Shown here: positions 20,945 through 31,984 of the stretch, piece after piece
Layout: each line of letters starts with the position of its first letter
How positions within the stretch are numbered: the stretch's first letter is position 1
Origin: Portunus trituberculatus
Lineage: Eukaryota; Arthropoda; Malacostraca; Decapoda; Portunidae
Direction: 5' to 3'
Assembly (NCBI RefSeq): GCF_017591435.1
Contig: NC_059287.1
Span: 8,164,687 to 8,228,686 of the forward strand
Length of the DNA: 64,000 bases
Translations under genes and position numbers: made by a program
Notes under the pieces: model-generated
Database searches by the model: none
Seen by the model: the letters and a program-made list of their open reading frames with translations, nothing else
Told to the model about the DNA's origin: nothing

Positions 20945-21420
20945 TTAGGTATTTAGATAGCACTTTCTGTGGGAAAGACAGGGATAGGAGGACGAACGTG
21001 TGTATGCCTGGTGCAGGTGTGAAGGCAGTGAGTGAGGAGGTGCAGAAGAGGGTTGGTGGGATGGAGAGGGAGGGTGTAGTAGTTTTGCACGTAGGTGGGA
21101 ACGATGTCAGAGCAGGTGGATCAGAGGAGTTAGTGGCAAGATTTCGGGAAATGTTAGGCAAGATAAGGGAGACTGGTAGGAGGTGTGTAGTGTCAGGAAT
21201 CTTGCCCCGTGTGTATGTTAGCAGGGAATGGTTGTCTAGAGCCATTGGTGTGAATGACCGGGTAAAAGGGATGTGTAAGGATGTGGGTGTCAGCTTTGTG
21301 GATGTATGGGATAGGTTCTATGGGCGAAGGGATTTGTATGCTAGGGATGGTGTGCATCTGAGTAGGAAGGGTGTGGATGTGCTGAGTGGATGTCTGGAGG
21401 GGAGTTGGGATGGAGTGTAG
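20945..21420 (+). pseudogene. LINE ORF1 with SGNH/GDSL esterase-like domain, N-truncated
   Basis: The frame shows 'VVLHVGGNDVRAGG' (the GxND block of SGNH hydrolases), 'RRCVVSGILPRV' and 'ARDGVHLSRKGVDVLSG' (the DxxH block). Such esterase ORF1 proteins occur in CR1/L2 and related LINEs; their role in retrotransposition is unclear. The N-terminal GDS serine block is absent because the element is truncated. The frame is fused, without a stop, to the upstream BEL RT. Confidence 0.85.
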
Positions 21421-22122
21421 GGGGTGAGGTAGCAAATGCATTCCAGAAGAAAGATGCTAGACATAAATTAGATAGGATAAACAGAGATAGTGAAAAGATT
21501 AGGAAAGATTTCCAGGTGCAAATAGGAGAGAATAAGATTAGGATTCCAAATAAGGAGACAGCATCTAGGAAGGTAGCAGGACTTAAATGTTTTTATGTAA
21601 ATGCCAGGAGTCTTAGGAACAAGAAGGACGAGTTATCTAGTTATATAGTTGAGGAGGACTTAGATGTTGTATGTGTCACAGAGGCATGGGTAAATGAGGA
21701 AAAGTTTAGGGAAAATAGGAAAGAATATGAAGTAGATGGATACATTATGTATTTACACCAGAGAATTGGTAGGATAGGCAGAGTAGTAGTTATTTATGTA
21801 AAAAAATCCTTCATTTCCAGTCAGGTTAATGGTATTAAGGTAGATAACAGAGTAGAGTCCTTATGGCTGGATGTTAGAGTAAACAAAAGTAAGGTTATTA
21901 GAGTAGGAGCTTTTTATAGGCCACCTAACCAGTCAGCAGATGTAGACAACCTTATGGTAGATGAGATAAATAGGGGGTGTACTAGTCAGACAATTATCTT
22001 AGGGGATTTTAATCTTAAGTCAGTAAACTGGGAGAGGATGGTAGGAGATGCTAGTGAAAATAAGTTTATGGAAAGTTTTCAGGATAACTATTTAGTGCAG
22101 ATGGTAGATAAACCTACTAGGG

Positions 22123-23418
22123 CAGTGGTTCCCAACCTTTTAGTGATCTAGTACCACTTGGAGGTCCTGTACAGTCGCCGCGTACCACCTGGTTCCAGAG
22201 AAACTCAATTCGATCAGATATTACTTTATTTACCATAATTTTACAAGTAGAACACACAAATGAACTAAAAAAAATTCAACTCAATGCGAGGGCTGCATGT
22301 GCTTCTTCTCCACCAGCTGGTCAATGCGGGGCATGACTTTGCTCACAGCACATCGGAAATCATGCCCGGGAGCAGCAAGACGGTTCCGGCTCTTCGACTT
22401 GATGGTCATGAAGGCTGAGAACCCCTGTTCGCACTCCCACGTCGAGGGGAAAATCAGTAGCTGGGGAACAGCGTGACGGGCTAACGTTGGGTACGACGTT
22501 GGGTTCAAGCATGATAATAACTTTGGAGGGAGCACCTTAGCACAGAGGGCGAATCGGTGTATGAAGCAGTGGACAGCTGTGGCGTTTGGTGACACAGCTT
22601 TCACATGGGCTTGAAAACCTGACTTTCGACCGAGCATCGATGGAGCCCCATCTGTCGTGCATCCGACCAACTTTTCCCAATCCAGTTCATTCTGCTTGAA
22701 GAAATCGTCCAAAACGTTGAAAACATCCTTTCCTGTTGTTGTACTGGACAGATCCTGGTTCAGCAGTAACTCAGTCTTCGCAGCATTATTCTGCGTGAAG
22801 CGGACGTAGACAAGTAGTTGAGAACAGTTGGTGACGTCCGTCGATTCGTCGAGTTGAATGGCAAACCCAAACTTTGAGGATTTCACTCCCTCCAACACTT
22901 GATCGGCAATGTCGACCGACATCTCCTCGATACGGCGTTGTACAGTGTTGTTAGAGACGGAAACACTCTCCAACTTCGCCACCGCCTCCTCTCCAATCAC
23001 GTGCCTGACCAAGATCTTTGCCGCTGGCATGACGAGAGACTCTGCAATGGTATGCGCCTTCATATTTTTGGCCACCAGGAGAGCGACTTCATAGGATACT
23101 TTCACAATTCCTGCTCCCTTTTTGTAGATCTGGCCAGTCTTGTCCATGCGCTGCCGCTTCACGTTCTCGCCAAGTCGCTGGAAGTAGCCAGCATACGTTT
23201 TCTTTCTGAGTCTGACCTGTTCGGTTCGGGTTCAATTCACACCCACACATTGTCACATTATTGACTATTTTATTTTATGTTAGGGCCATAGGCAGTAAAC
23301 ATTTTTGTGAAGTAAAAAATAACTAAAAATCGTTCATGACCCCGAAAGTGCTCGCGTACCACCTGGAAGGCCCTCGCGTACCACTAGTGGTACGCGTACC
23401 ACAGGTTGGGAACCACTG
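22123..23418 (-). mobile_element. Second hAT element (ZBED-type), 1296 bp, internally deleted
   Basis: The inverted ends 'cagtggttcccaacct' match perfectly and are flanked by the 8-bp duplication TACTAGGG (22115-22122 and 23419-23426). It carries a shortened hAT transposase on the minus strand. It sits inside the LINE endonuclease that sits inside BEL, making a three-level nest. Confidence 0.95.
22281..23230 (-). pseudogene. hAT transposase with central deletion (ZBED5/FAM200-like type)
   Basis: The longest frame is 22281-23162, and its homology extends upstream in the same frame to about 23230. Catalytic residues are visible: Asp in 'FAIQLDESTDV', Asp in 'VGCTTDGAPSMLG', Glu in 'WECEQGFSAFMTIKSKSRNR'. 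Between 'RFALCAKVLP' and the C-terminal dimerisation domain the large insertion domain is missing, so the protein is about 300 aa rather than the 600 or more usual for this type. The N-terminal zinc finger is also absent. Confidence 0.88.
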
Positions 23419-24129
23419 TACTAGGGGGAGGAAGGTTTTAGACATAGTACTAACAAATATTGAGCATTGTTTAAAGGAAGTTGAGGTAGGAGAGACTTTA
23501 GCAAACAGTGACCATCATATAATTAGATTTATCATTAATTCCAGTAGGGATAATATAGTGAATAAGACTAGAGTCCCAAACTATCAGAAAGGCAATTATG
23601 GTAGGTTATGTCAGTTATTAGGAGAGGTAAACTGGGAAGATAGTTTTGGAAATAAAACTGCACAGGAGATGTGGGATATTTTTAAGGTTGTAGTAAAGGG
23701 TATAGTGATGCAGTGTATCCCTTACAAAGATATAAGGCAGAGAAACAGGAAGCCATTATGGTGGACTCATGAGATAGGTAGCCAGATCAGAGAGAAGAAG
23801 AGGGCATACAGAGAGTTGCAGAAAAGTGGGAAGATGTAGATTTGATTAGGTACAGACAGGTCAGGGATGATTTGAGTAAGGTTACAAAAAAAGTAAAAGG
23901 CAGGCAGAGATAAAACTAGCTAGAGCTGGGAGTAAAGATCCCAAAAATTATATAGTTATTACAAGGTCAGTGATAAAAGAAATAAGGATAGGATTGGACC
24001 ACTCAGAAAAGATGGTGTAGTAGTGGATCAAAATGAAGACATAGTAGAATTATTGAATGAACAATTTTCTTCAGTATTTACTAGGAAAGAATAGGAAATC
24101 CTGTTACAAACAGTGCGACGAGTAGTTTA

Positions 24130-25654
24130 AGAGCTTTAGAAAATATTGATATAAAACCGGGAATTATTAGGAAATTTATTCTTGAACTAGACGATAGGAA
24201 AGCCAGTGGTCCTGATGAGCTACATGCCAGAGTACTTAGGGAGGGTGTAGACAGTATTTCTGAAGCACTTAAGTTAATCTTTGAAAGATCACTTAGGTTT
24301 GCTGAGATACCTCAGGACTGGAAGTTAGCTAATGTTACTCCAATATTTAAAAAGGTAGGAAGGATGATGCGAATAATTATAGACCGATCAGTTTAACTAG
24401 TATAGTATGTAAGATACTAGAGAAAATCATTAAGGGTAGTATTTGGGAGCATTTAAATGAGAATAGATTAATTAGAGATACCCAACATGGCTTTAGATCA
24501 GGGAGGTCCTGTCTTACAAATTTGCTCGATATCTTAGAATATATTACCAAGGAGTTAGATGATGGAAATAGCATAGATGTTATATATCTAGATTTTAGCA
24601 AGGCGTTTGATAAGGTACCGCATAGGAGGCTAGTGTACAAATTGAGACTACATGGGATAGGGGGTAGGTTAGTTGATTGGATTAGTGAATGGCTTTCTGA
24701 TAGGAAACAGAGAGTAGTATTAAATGGGGCAATGTCTGAGTGGAAGGAAGTGGTTAGTGGGGTACCCCAAGGATCAGTGCTAGGACCTCTTCTTTTCTTG
24801 GTGTACATTAACGATTTAGATATAGGAATTAGTAGCAAAGTATCAAAGTTTGCAGATGATACTAAGATAGCATGTGCAGTACAGGGTGAAAAGGACAATT
24901 ACAGAATACAACGAGACCTGGACAGGCTGATAGCATGGGCAGACAGGTGGCAGATGGAGTTTAATTCTGATAAGTGTCAGGTTATGCATTTAGGTAAAGA
25001 CAACACAAACTTTAACTATGAGATGGAGGGATGTTGGCTAGAGGCAGTAGAGGAAGGAAAGGATTTAGGAGTAGTGATAGACAGGACTATGAAATTTTCA
25101 AAGCAATGTTTAGAAGGAAGAAATAGGGCAAATAGGATCCTGGGTTTTATAAATAGAAATGTTAGTTATAAAAGTAAGGAAGTGGTGCGTAGCTTATATA
25201 ATTCCTATGTTAGGCCCCATTTAGAGTATTGCATACAGGCCTGGTCACCCCACTATAGGCAGGATATCAACATGTTAGAAGCAGTTCAGAGAAGAGCAAC
25301 TAGGATGATACCAGCATTAAAGCGCCTGGAGTATAGAGATAGATTAAAGGAATTAAACATGTTTTCATTTGAGAGGAGATGTATAAGAGGGATATGATAG
25401 AGTTATTTAAAATGTTCTCAGATACAAACTACATAGATGTGAGATCTTTCTTTACCTTAGAGGAGGGAAATAGGACTAGAAATCATGGCAGGAAGATTAG
25501 AAAGCAAGGCTGCAGGTTAGATATAAGAAAATATTTCTTTAGTCATAGAGTGGTAGACTTCTGGAATGCATTGCCAGAGACGGTTGTAAATAGCACTAGT
25601 TTGACAATGTTTAAAAACAGATTAGATAAGCACTTAAATTTATTAGATTTATAA
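24130..25654 (+). pseudogene. LINE reverse transcriptase (nested in BEL)
   Basis: Degenerate RT motifs 0-2 occupy about 24130-24520 ('DRKASGPDELHARVLREG', then 'NYRPISLTSIVCKILE'). The frame 24522-25397 encodes 'IYLDFSKAFDKVPHRRLVYK', 'GVPQGSVLGPLLFLVYINDL' and 'SKFADDTKIACAV' (FADD intact). The tail continues in another frame at 25379-25654 ('VVDFWNALPETVVNSTSL'). Two or more frameshifts inactivate it. Confidence 0.9.
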
Positions 25655-25935
25655 TTATGTATAGCACTGCATGATAGTTTTTATAAGAAATTTACTATAG
25701 TTAAATAAGACATGATCCCCATGTATGGGGACCACAAATTGTAGAGGATTTCGCTGCAGGACTTAGCCCTGTTAATGGCCCAAATATTTAGAATTAGTAT
25801 ATAATGTATTGTGTACTTGTAAGTGTATCTTTAAGTACTGATGACGAGGTCGCTGTGCGACTGATACAGGATAACCTAGATGGGCCCTGGTGGCCCTTTG
25901 TTATCTTATTATTTATGTTATGTTATGTTATGTTA
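25655..25935 (+). other. LINE 3' UTR ending in (TTATG)n
   Basis: After the RT stop the UTR runs through 'gatgggccctggtggccctt' and ends in about five 'ttatg' units. A short microsatellite 3' tail instead of poly(A) is usual for CR1/L2-group LINEs. Confidence 0.75.
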
Positions 25936-26697
25936 TGATTTCAAGATGTGATACAAATAAGGGAGTTGAATGGGATGAGCCATTAAATGCTGACATTGTA
26001 AAGGAATGGAAATGTTTTTTCACTGATTTGTATGGAGTAGAAAACTGCAAATTTAAGAGACCTCTGAAACCAGCAAATGCATTTGGTAAACCCACACTTG
26101 TAATCTTTTCTGACGGCAGCGTACAAGCGTATGGAGCATGTGCGTATGTTAGATGGCAGACGGATGACAATAAATTTCAGACCAATTTAATTATGGCTAA
26201 AAACAAAATTGCACCTACGAGACATTTAACCATTCCTCGATTAGAATTATGTGGAGCTCTTTTATCAGCTAGATTAAGAGAAACTATAGTGAGAGAGTGC
26301 AACTGGGAATTTGACTCTGTGTTCCATATTGTAGATTCATCTATTGTCAGAGATCAGATTCAAAGGGAATCACATGGATTCCGCCCCTTTGTGGCGGTCC
26401 GCATAGCAGAAATACAACTGAAAAACAAATCTGAAGGATTGGTGGTGGGTGGACACAATTCAGAATGTAGCAGATTTAACTTCTAGACCATGCACTTCTG
26501 AGAAGATTGAAGAAGGTTCAACTTGGCAACATGGGCCTGAATTTTTTAAATTGCCAGTTGCAGAATGGCCAATTAAACAACAATGTGCAGATCACTTACC
26601 TGATAAAATAGGCATTACTATGACCATTGCAAAGGGAAACATGAGAAACTTAAGCATAATTGACGTGCAAAGGTTAGCAGATATGAAACCTTGTTGA
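25936..26697 (+). pseudogene. BEL/Pao RNase H and connection to integrase
   Basis: The RNase H core shows 'LVIFSDGSVQAYGACAYV' (first Asp), 'IPRLELCGALLSARL' (Glu) and 'FHIVDSSIV' (second Asp). A frame change near 26435 leads to 'TIQNVADLTSRPC' (26449-26697), the conserved block before the integrase. A second frame change lies near 26688. RNase H degrades the RNA strand during LTR element replication. Confidence 0.9.
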
Positions 26698-27830
26698 GAG
26701 TTACATGTAGGATAATGTCTATATTCAAGCATAAATCTTTGAAAGCTGTGTTAAAGGAACCCACATCTGAGGAGGTGGAAGATGCTGAAGTCATGTGGGT
26801 AAAGAACATGCAAAGCAACATAACTAACTGGAAAGAGAGATATCTGAGGTTAGGCCCTATAATGAATAAAGGAGTAATTTCAGTGGGTCAAAGAATATCA
26901 AAATGGCTAAAGGAAAACTGGAATCAGGATCACTTTATACTGATACCAGCTAACCACCCAGTTACTAGACTGTATGTGTCCAGCTTACACAATAGAGATC
27001 ATGCAGGTATTGAAACCACCTTAGCCAAATTGCAACGTAAGTTTTGGGTGCCAGGAGCCAGAAAAATAATAAAGTCAGTTAAGGATAAATGTGTCACATG
27101 TAGAAAATTGTCAAAACAAACTGAGAACCAGTGTATGAACCAGGTGTTAGAAGAGAGAATGAAACCTACTCCACCATTCTATCACACAGCTGTTGATTTG
27201 TTCGGGCCATTCACTATTAAAGACACTGTTAAAAAGAGGACTCATGGTAAGGTATATGGGTCAATATTCAACTGCTTAGTTACCAGGGCAGTTTATTTAG
27301 ATTTAACAGAAGGATACAGTGCTAATGATTTTTTGGCAACTTATCAAAGATTCATTTCAGTCAGGGGTGCACCCAAAATACTGTATTCTGATAGAGGAAG
27401 TCAACTAATCGCAGCTGGGAAGAGTATTGAAAGAATTGGCAAAAATGAGGGAGTTGTTTGGAAATATAATAGACCAAGTGATGCACCGTGGTACAATGGT
27501 GCCAGTGAATCCCTTATCAAATCCGTGAAAAGAAATCTTTGCATTGCAATTGTGGATTCAGTATTGACTTTTGGTGAACTTCAGACAGCATTATTTAATG
27601 TAGCCTGTATGATGAATGAAAGACCTATAGGAGTAAAACCTTGCTTTAATTTAGAACTTGGAAATTACCTCTGTCCTAATGATTTCTTGCTTGGACGAGC
27701 TAGTGTAAAATGTCCACAGGGAACATATGAATCGGATGGAGACCATAAAAGAAGATTAGAGTTTATTCAGAAAATTGTTGAATCATTTTGGAAAAAATGG
27801 CAGAGATTTTTTTCCCACAATGATAGTTAG
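26691..27830 (+). CDS. BEL/Pao integrase
   Basis: A single open frame of 379 aa, apart from frame changes at its borders. It has the HHCC zinc domain ('LHNRDHAGIETTL...' to 'KDKCVTCRKLSKQ') and the DDE core: Asp in 'HTAVDLFGPFT', Asp in 'ILYSDRGSQL', Glu in 'YNGASESLIKSVKRN'. This enzyme would insert the element cDNA. The frame leaves the coding phase at a run of seven T near 27805. Confidence 0.93.
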   Translation: MLRVTCRIMSIFKHKSLKAVLKEPTSEEVEDAEVMWVKNMQSNITNWKERYLRLGPIMNKGVISVGQRISKWLKENWNQDHFILIPANHPVTRLYVSSLHNRDHAGIETTLAKLQRKFWVPGARKIIKSVKDKCVTCRKLSKQTENQCMNQVLEERMKPTPPFYHTAVDLFGPFTIKDTVKKRTHGKVYGSIFNCLVTRAVYLDLTEGYSANDFLATYQRFISVRGAPKILYSDRGSQLIAAGKSIERIGKNEGVVWKYNRPSDAPWYNGASESLIKSVKRNLCIAIVDSVLTFGELQTALFNVACMMNERPIGVKPCFNLELGNYLCPNDFLLGRASVKCPQGTYESDGDHKRRLEFIQKIVESFWKKWQRFFSHNDS

Positions 27831-28089
27831 ACAAAAATGGCACACCAGTAGGAGAAATGTAAGAGTAGGTGATGTGGTCTTAGTTCAAGATGCTAATGTG
27901 GTGAGAGGAACCTGGAAATTAGCTCAAGTAATAAAGGCAGATCCAGGTCGTGATGGCATTGTAAGAGATGTAGACTTAAGATATAAGATAGTCAAGGAAG
28001 GTAAAGGATATGATGGAGTAACAGACAAAATCATGAGTAGATCAGTGCATAGGTTAATAGTGTTATTACCTAAAGAAGAACAAGAGTGA
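27806..28089 (+). pseudogene. BEL/Pao integrase C-terminal DUF5641-like domain
   Basis: The continuation in the shifted frame has 'VRVGDVVLVQDANVVRGTWK' and 'IMSRSVHRLIVLLP', the conserved beta-barrel tail of BEL-type integrases. It ends TGA at 28087-28089, just upstream of the polypurine region. Confidence 0.88.
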
Positions 28090-28236
28090 TGTGCAATGTG
28101 CTTATATTACCGATTATGTGAGTACAACAGGTAATGATTTATGTGCATTATGTACTACATCATCATGTTATGCATTCTATGTACTACCGGGGTATATTTG
28201 ATGTCCACTTTGGTTGGGGTGGAGTGTATTTATGTT

Positions 28237-28255
28237 CACTTTGGTTGGGGTGGAG
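28237..28255 (+). promoter_or_regulatory. Putative polypurine tract, tandemly duplicated
   Basis: The purine-rich 'ggttggggtggag' abuts the 3' LTR. A 24-bp unit ending in the first bases of the LTR (cactttggttggggtggagt and gtat) occurs at 28206-28229 and again at 28237-28260. Confidence 0.6.
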
Positions 28256-28949
28256 TGTATCATTAAAATGATATGGTTATGTTTTATGCAGCGTTATGTA
28301 TTGATGATAGTATAATTTGACTTGAGTGCGGGGTTAGTGCGCATCTTTGCTGTGTTTTGTTTCACCCACTACCTGTGAACATGGTCGGCCTGGCGGGGTT
28401 TCTAAGCCGGCCCATCACTGTGCCATGGGATTTTCTGGCGGTTGGTCCTCCACTCTACAGGTTAGTTGTGTTTATTGATTTACTCTATGCTGTTTAGTAT
28501 ATTTCTTGTGAAGGTTACAAGCATAGGATGTGTTAATTAGGTAAGGTAATGGACACTGGATAATATTGTTGACAGACAGTGTGTGTAGAGTCGGCCTGGA
28601 CTTGTGGCTAATTGTGGTGGCGACATGTCAGGTGTGTTACGGGGATTCGGAAGGCGTCGATATGGGCCACTGAAGTGAGTCTTTCAAGAAATTATTGAGA
28701 TTATTATGAGTGATAATATATGCGAAGTTCGTTCATGTTGCTGATTATGTTAGAATGTTGACTGCTCTGATTGTTTGGGTTTCTGTATCAAGTATTATAT
28801 GTTTAGGTTACTATTGTGAGAGTTGTACTGGGGTGAATTGTGATATGTGGATGTGTATTTAGTAAGCACAATTTTGCAGGCCGAAACACTCCAAGCAATA
28901 AAGCCTTGTTACGATTTTGTGGTTTGCTGCCCATTCGGATCCCCCAACA
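28256..28949 (+). repeat. BEL/Pao 3' LTR, 694 bp
   Basis: Matches the 5' LTR with 4 substitutions (t/g, a/g, g/a and g/a, in order) and no indels. The aataaa signal is at 28897-28902. Confidence 0.95.
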
Positions 28950-28954
28950 GCGAC

Positions 28955-29462
28955 GTCAGTCACCGTCCATCTCTCATCTTTCACAGGTAAGTGAGAGTCA
29001 TCTTCTCCCCCCCTTATCTGAACTCTTTCCTCAAGTACTAAAAACTGACCATACAGTGTTATTGAGTCGCCGTCCATCAATCGTCTTTCACAGATAAGCC
29101 AGTCTCTGTCTCTCAGCCTCGGAGCATCACATGAACACACATACACTAACATAACACCCCCCCATTCTGGGAGAAACGAGTGTCATTTCTCATGTCTTTT
29201 TCTTGAGTAGAGTGTCCTCTCGAGTCCTCTATCTCATAATTTTTTTTGGTGAATAGAAGTTTTTTTTTCTCATTTGAGTTTGTGTTGTTTTTTTTTTTTT
29301 CTGTGTGGCATTTTCTCGGAACTGTACTCCCGGATCGGTGTTTTGTTCTGACGGCCGGACGACCAATAGAAGTGTTATACTTACCCTAGTCTCCTCCGAA
29401 AAGTGCGTTACCTCAATATATATTTTTTTCTGCGTTTCGAAATTTGTTCATTTATTTATTTA
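28955..29462. other. Non-coding, short internal duplication
   Basis: Right flank of BEL. A block 'cgtccatctctcatctttca' (about 28971) is echoed at about 29070 ('cgtccatcaatcgtctttca'). T runs follow. No gene is recognised. Confidence 0.4.
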
Positions 29463-31094
29463 CCGTATTTTATGGCTTGTAAGACGCTGCATCTTGGAAG
29501 ACACATCCTAATATTTGAAAGAAATTTCTAAGAAAAAAAAAGTCATTCTCATACAAGAACGCATTCACCATATATCTGACCACTGAACACAAAAACACCA
29601 GAAGCAAGGAGTCTGCAAGACACTATTGTTTCACCACTCATTACAAATTTGCTGGAGCACTTACCACAAATTTAAAACATGTAAATAAAAACACCATACG
29701 TAAATACATATACACAATGAAACAGTCCATCTTTTCTTGTTTTAGTGGCGGGCGACGGCATATTTTGGACCTGTTGTTTACATTACGGAATCACTTGTAC
29801 GATCGCCAAAACCGAACACGTCAGTGCTGCAGTTTGTATTTATTTTATTTTGCAGTCGTGCTTCATAGGCTTTATCAATGTGAATACAATTCACAAGTGG
29901 AGTTTTGACTCTTGCTTGAATGAGTAAGCCACTTGGATGCTCTATCAATAAAGGTATAAAGGCACCTGGCATGATGTATTCCCCTAGTTGTATTCACCTA
30001 GTTGTAATTTTACAGGGCCTGGGTATCATACTCGTGTGGCCCCGTCTCCATATCTACACACATCCAACTTTCCTTTAAAACTATGCACACTCCTTGCTGA
30101 CACCACCTCCTCACTCAAACCATTCCACACCTCCACACATCTTTGTGGGAAACTATATTTTTTCACATCCTTCAAGCATATTCCCTTGGCTATCTTTTTA
30201 CTATGCAATCTTGTAGTTCTACTTAAGTTTTCCTCTCTCAACATCATTTGCTCATTATCCACTTCATCCAGTCCATTCAACAGTTTATAAACCTGTATTA
30301 AATCTCCTCTTTCTCTTTGTTCCAAGGTAGGCAAATTCATTTCTTTTAATCTCTCCTCATAGGTCATTTATGCCAATTCCGGAACCATTTTTGTTGCCAT
30401 TCTCTGCAATCTCTCCAACTTCCTTATATGCTTCTTTTTATAAGGGGACCAAACCACTCCAGCATATTCCAATCTTGGTCTAATTACCATACTAATTAAT
30501 TTCTTCATCATATCTTTATCCATATAATGGAAGGCTAATCCAATATTTTTTATCAAATTATACGTTTCTCCAAACATCTTATCAATATGAGCCTCAAACT
30601 GCCCATGGTCTTGTATTATCACTCCCAAATCCTTTTCCTTTTCCACCTTTTTCAACACTACTTCTTCACCCATCTTATATGACCCTCTTGGCCGTCTTCC
30701 ACTCTTTCCCATCTCCATCACATGACTTTTGCTCAGATTAAATTAAATGTGTGTGCGTTCGTGTGCATGTATGTGTGTGTTGCAATGAGACGAGGGAGCG
30801 GCCTATTTTCTCCACACGCTGAGTAGGCTGCAGGAAGGATTATGATATTGTAAATACTTGTAACACCTAAGTACTGAGTTTACATAATATAAAAGGCTAA
30901 ATTAAATGGTACTTAAGCTAACATCATAATGTAATGACTCAACATACAAATCCAGGTCGCTGTCTGTCAAGTGTCCAAGCTTATTTGAGATTGGATGCTG
31001 CCTTACAATACAACATTCATCTTGGAAGATGCACTAGTATTTTTCAGGATATTTTTTAGGATAAAAAGTGCGTCTTGTAAGCCGTAAAATACGG
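29463..31094. mobile_element. TA-flanked inverted-repeat DNA element with LINE cargo
   Basis: The left end begins 'ccgtattttatggcttgtaa' and the right end, complemented, 'ccgtattttacggcttacaa'; both continue 'gacgc'. That gives about 25 bp with two mismatches. Each end is flanked by TA (29461-29462, 31095-31096), as in Tc1/mariner-type elements. No transposase is seen. A LINE 3' fragment occupies 29985-30742. Confidence 0.75.
29985..30742 (-). mobile_element. 5'-truncated LINE fragment (RT C-terminus and 3' UTR)
   Basis: Minus strand: 30368-30721 encodes 'EKEKDLGVIIQDHGQFEAHI' and 'VIRPRLEYAGVVWSP'; 30026-30367 encodes 'LPTLEQRERGDLIQVYKLLN' and 'RCVEVWNGLSEEVVSARSVH'. The 3' end has the shared signature (tattcacctagttgtaattt on the plus strand). 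The truncated end abuts a short TG-rich stretch. Confidence 0.9.
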
Positions 31095-31365
31095 TATTTA
31101 TTCAATCTTTTTTTTGGACCTGTGGTTCCTCTCATCCCTGTGAGAGAACTATCAGGACCTGGTGGCAGCCTATCATTACTCTTTTCCCCCACCATCAGTC
31201 ATCAGTCAATAAAATCATAAGTTTTTTTTTTATCTCATTAACAACCATAGTCTTCTTCCAATCCTAATAGAAATCAACCTTCCTTTAAAAGTAAGTCAAA
31301 TAATAATAATTCTTTTGTGCATGAGCTTAAATTTATCATAAACACTACACTTGTGGTGGGAGCAT

Positions 31366-31610
31366 TACACTGGTGTGCAGCGGTGGAATTTTGAACCATT
31401 ACAGCGCTACACCTGCCAGTGCGGTGCCCGGTGCTGCCGATGGGATCGGCTGCACTGCCCCTCAGTTAATTTTCATGAGCATTGAAACAGACTGGGGGAG
31501 GAAGGGAGGGGACCTGTTTTTATATGAAAAACAGGTAAGTGAAGAAATTAATTTTAGCATTAAAAATTACATTTCTATCACAGACACCTGTTTTTTCATA
31601 CAAAAAACTA
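31366..31610. repeat. DIRS-A 3' terminus and internal complementary region
   Basis: Holds the inverted copies of two blocks of the 5' terminus in swapped order, plus a local inverted repeat 'tgaaaaacaggt...acctgttttttca'. The swapped order is what the DIRS circle-junction arrangement predicts. Confidence 0.7.
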
Positions 31611-31960
31611 GCAGACTCCAACATTTAAGGAGGTGGGAGTAGACAGGAAGAGGCAGGCATAAAGGGTGATACAACTGTCTTGTGGAGACACTAACCCATG
31701 GTAGAGGTTGATGTGGAGAAGAGGGTGCTGGAGAATGCAACCAGGTGCATGGGAGTACTCCGTGACCCATGTGCCTCAAGAATTAGAGCCCAGGGAACCA
31801 GTAGTGAGTGTCCTAGGAGTGTGCCTATGCCTATGATGGGGGGGGGATGAGCTGAGGAGAGAGCCCCATCCCAGCTACTGACCCTCTACCCCCTGGCTGA
31901 AGGTACCAGCACTGTACAAACAAGTCGCCAAGAAGCGCAACCCTGAGCGGACTTCCAAGG
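31611..31960 (-). other. DIRS-A 3' untranslated region
   Basis: No convincing coding after the recombinase. It contains a G run near 31840-31850. Confidence 0.4.
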
Positions 31961-31984
31961 TCTGTGCATGACCAGGCGAAGGAG

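Larger units (their letters stand above)
21590..23839 (+). pseudogene. LINE EEP endonuclease, split by a hAT insertion
   Basis: The first part (to 22122) has 'CFYVNARSLRNKKDELSSYI', 'DVVCVTEAWVNEE', 'VGAFYRPPNQSAD' and 'IILGDFNLKSVNWE'. After the hAT element the same domain resumes at 23419 with 'RKVLDIVLTN' and 'LANSDHHIIRF', then a linker to the RT. These are standard LINE endonuclease blocks. The hAT is flanked by an 8-bp duplication, so removing it and one copy would rejoin the domain. Confidence 0.88.
20941..25935 (+). mobile_element. Esterase-type LINE nested in the BEL/Pao pol
   Basis: The plus strand shows an SGNH/GDSL-like ORF1 tail, an EEP endonuclease, an RT with FADD and a 3' end in (TTATG)n at about 25914-25935. 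BEL coding resumes right afterwards. A second hAT (22123-23418) splits the endonuclease. The LINE is 5'-truncated within ORF1, so the esterase's N-terminal Ser block is missing. I could not settle a target duplication; the left junction has a local repeat 'taggtatttagat'. Confidence 0.88.
14754..28949 (+). mobile_element. BEL/Pao LTR retrotransposon with nested insertions, no gag
   Basis: 694-bp LTRs (14754-15447 and 28256-28949) begin TG and end CA, and the 5-bp duplication GCGAC flanks the element (14749-14753, 28950-28954). Between them lie a BEL-type protease, a Pao-type RT, RNase H, integrase and a DUF5641-like tail, all on the plus strand. Gag is missing, and a hAT element lies between the primer-binding region and the protease. 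A LINE, itself split by a second hAT, lies between RT and RNase H. The LTRs differ at only 4 positions by my alignment, so the insertion is recent. Confidence 0.95.

Noticed and set aside
20925..20960. 'taggtatttagat' repeat as LINE target duplication
   Set aside because: Both copies lie at the left junction, 17 bases apart, and none lies at the right end. It cannot be the target duplication.
28205..28260. Possible CRISPR-like direct repeats
   Set aside because: Only two units, explained by a duplicated polypurine tract. No array exists in the window.
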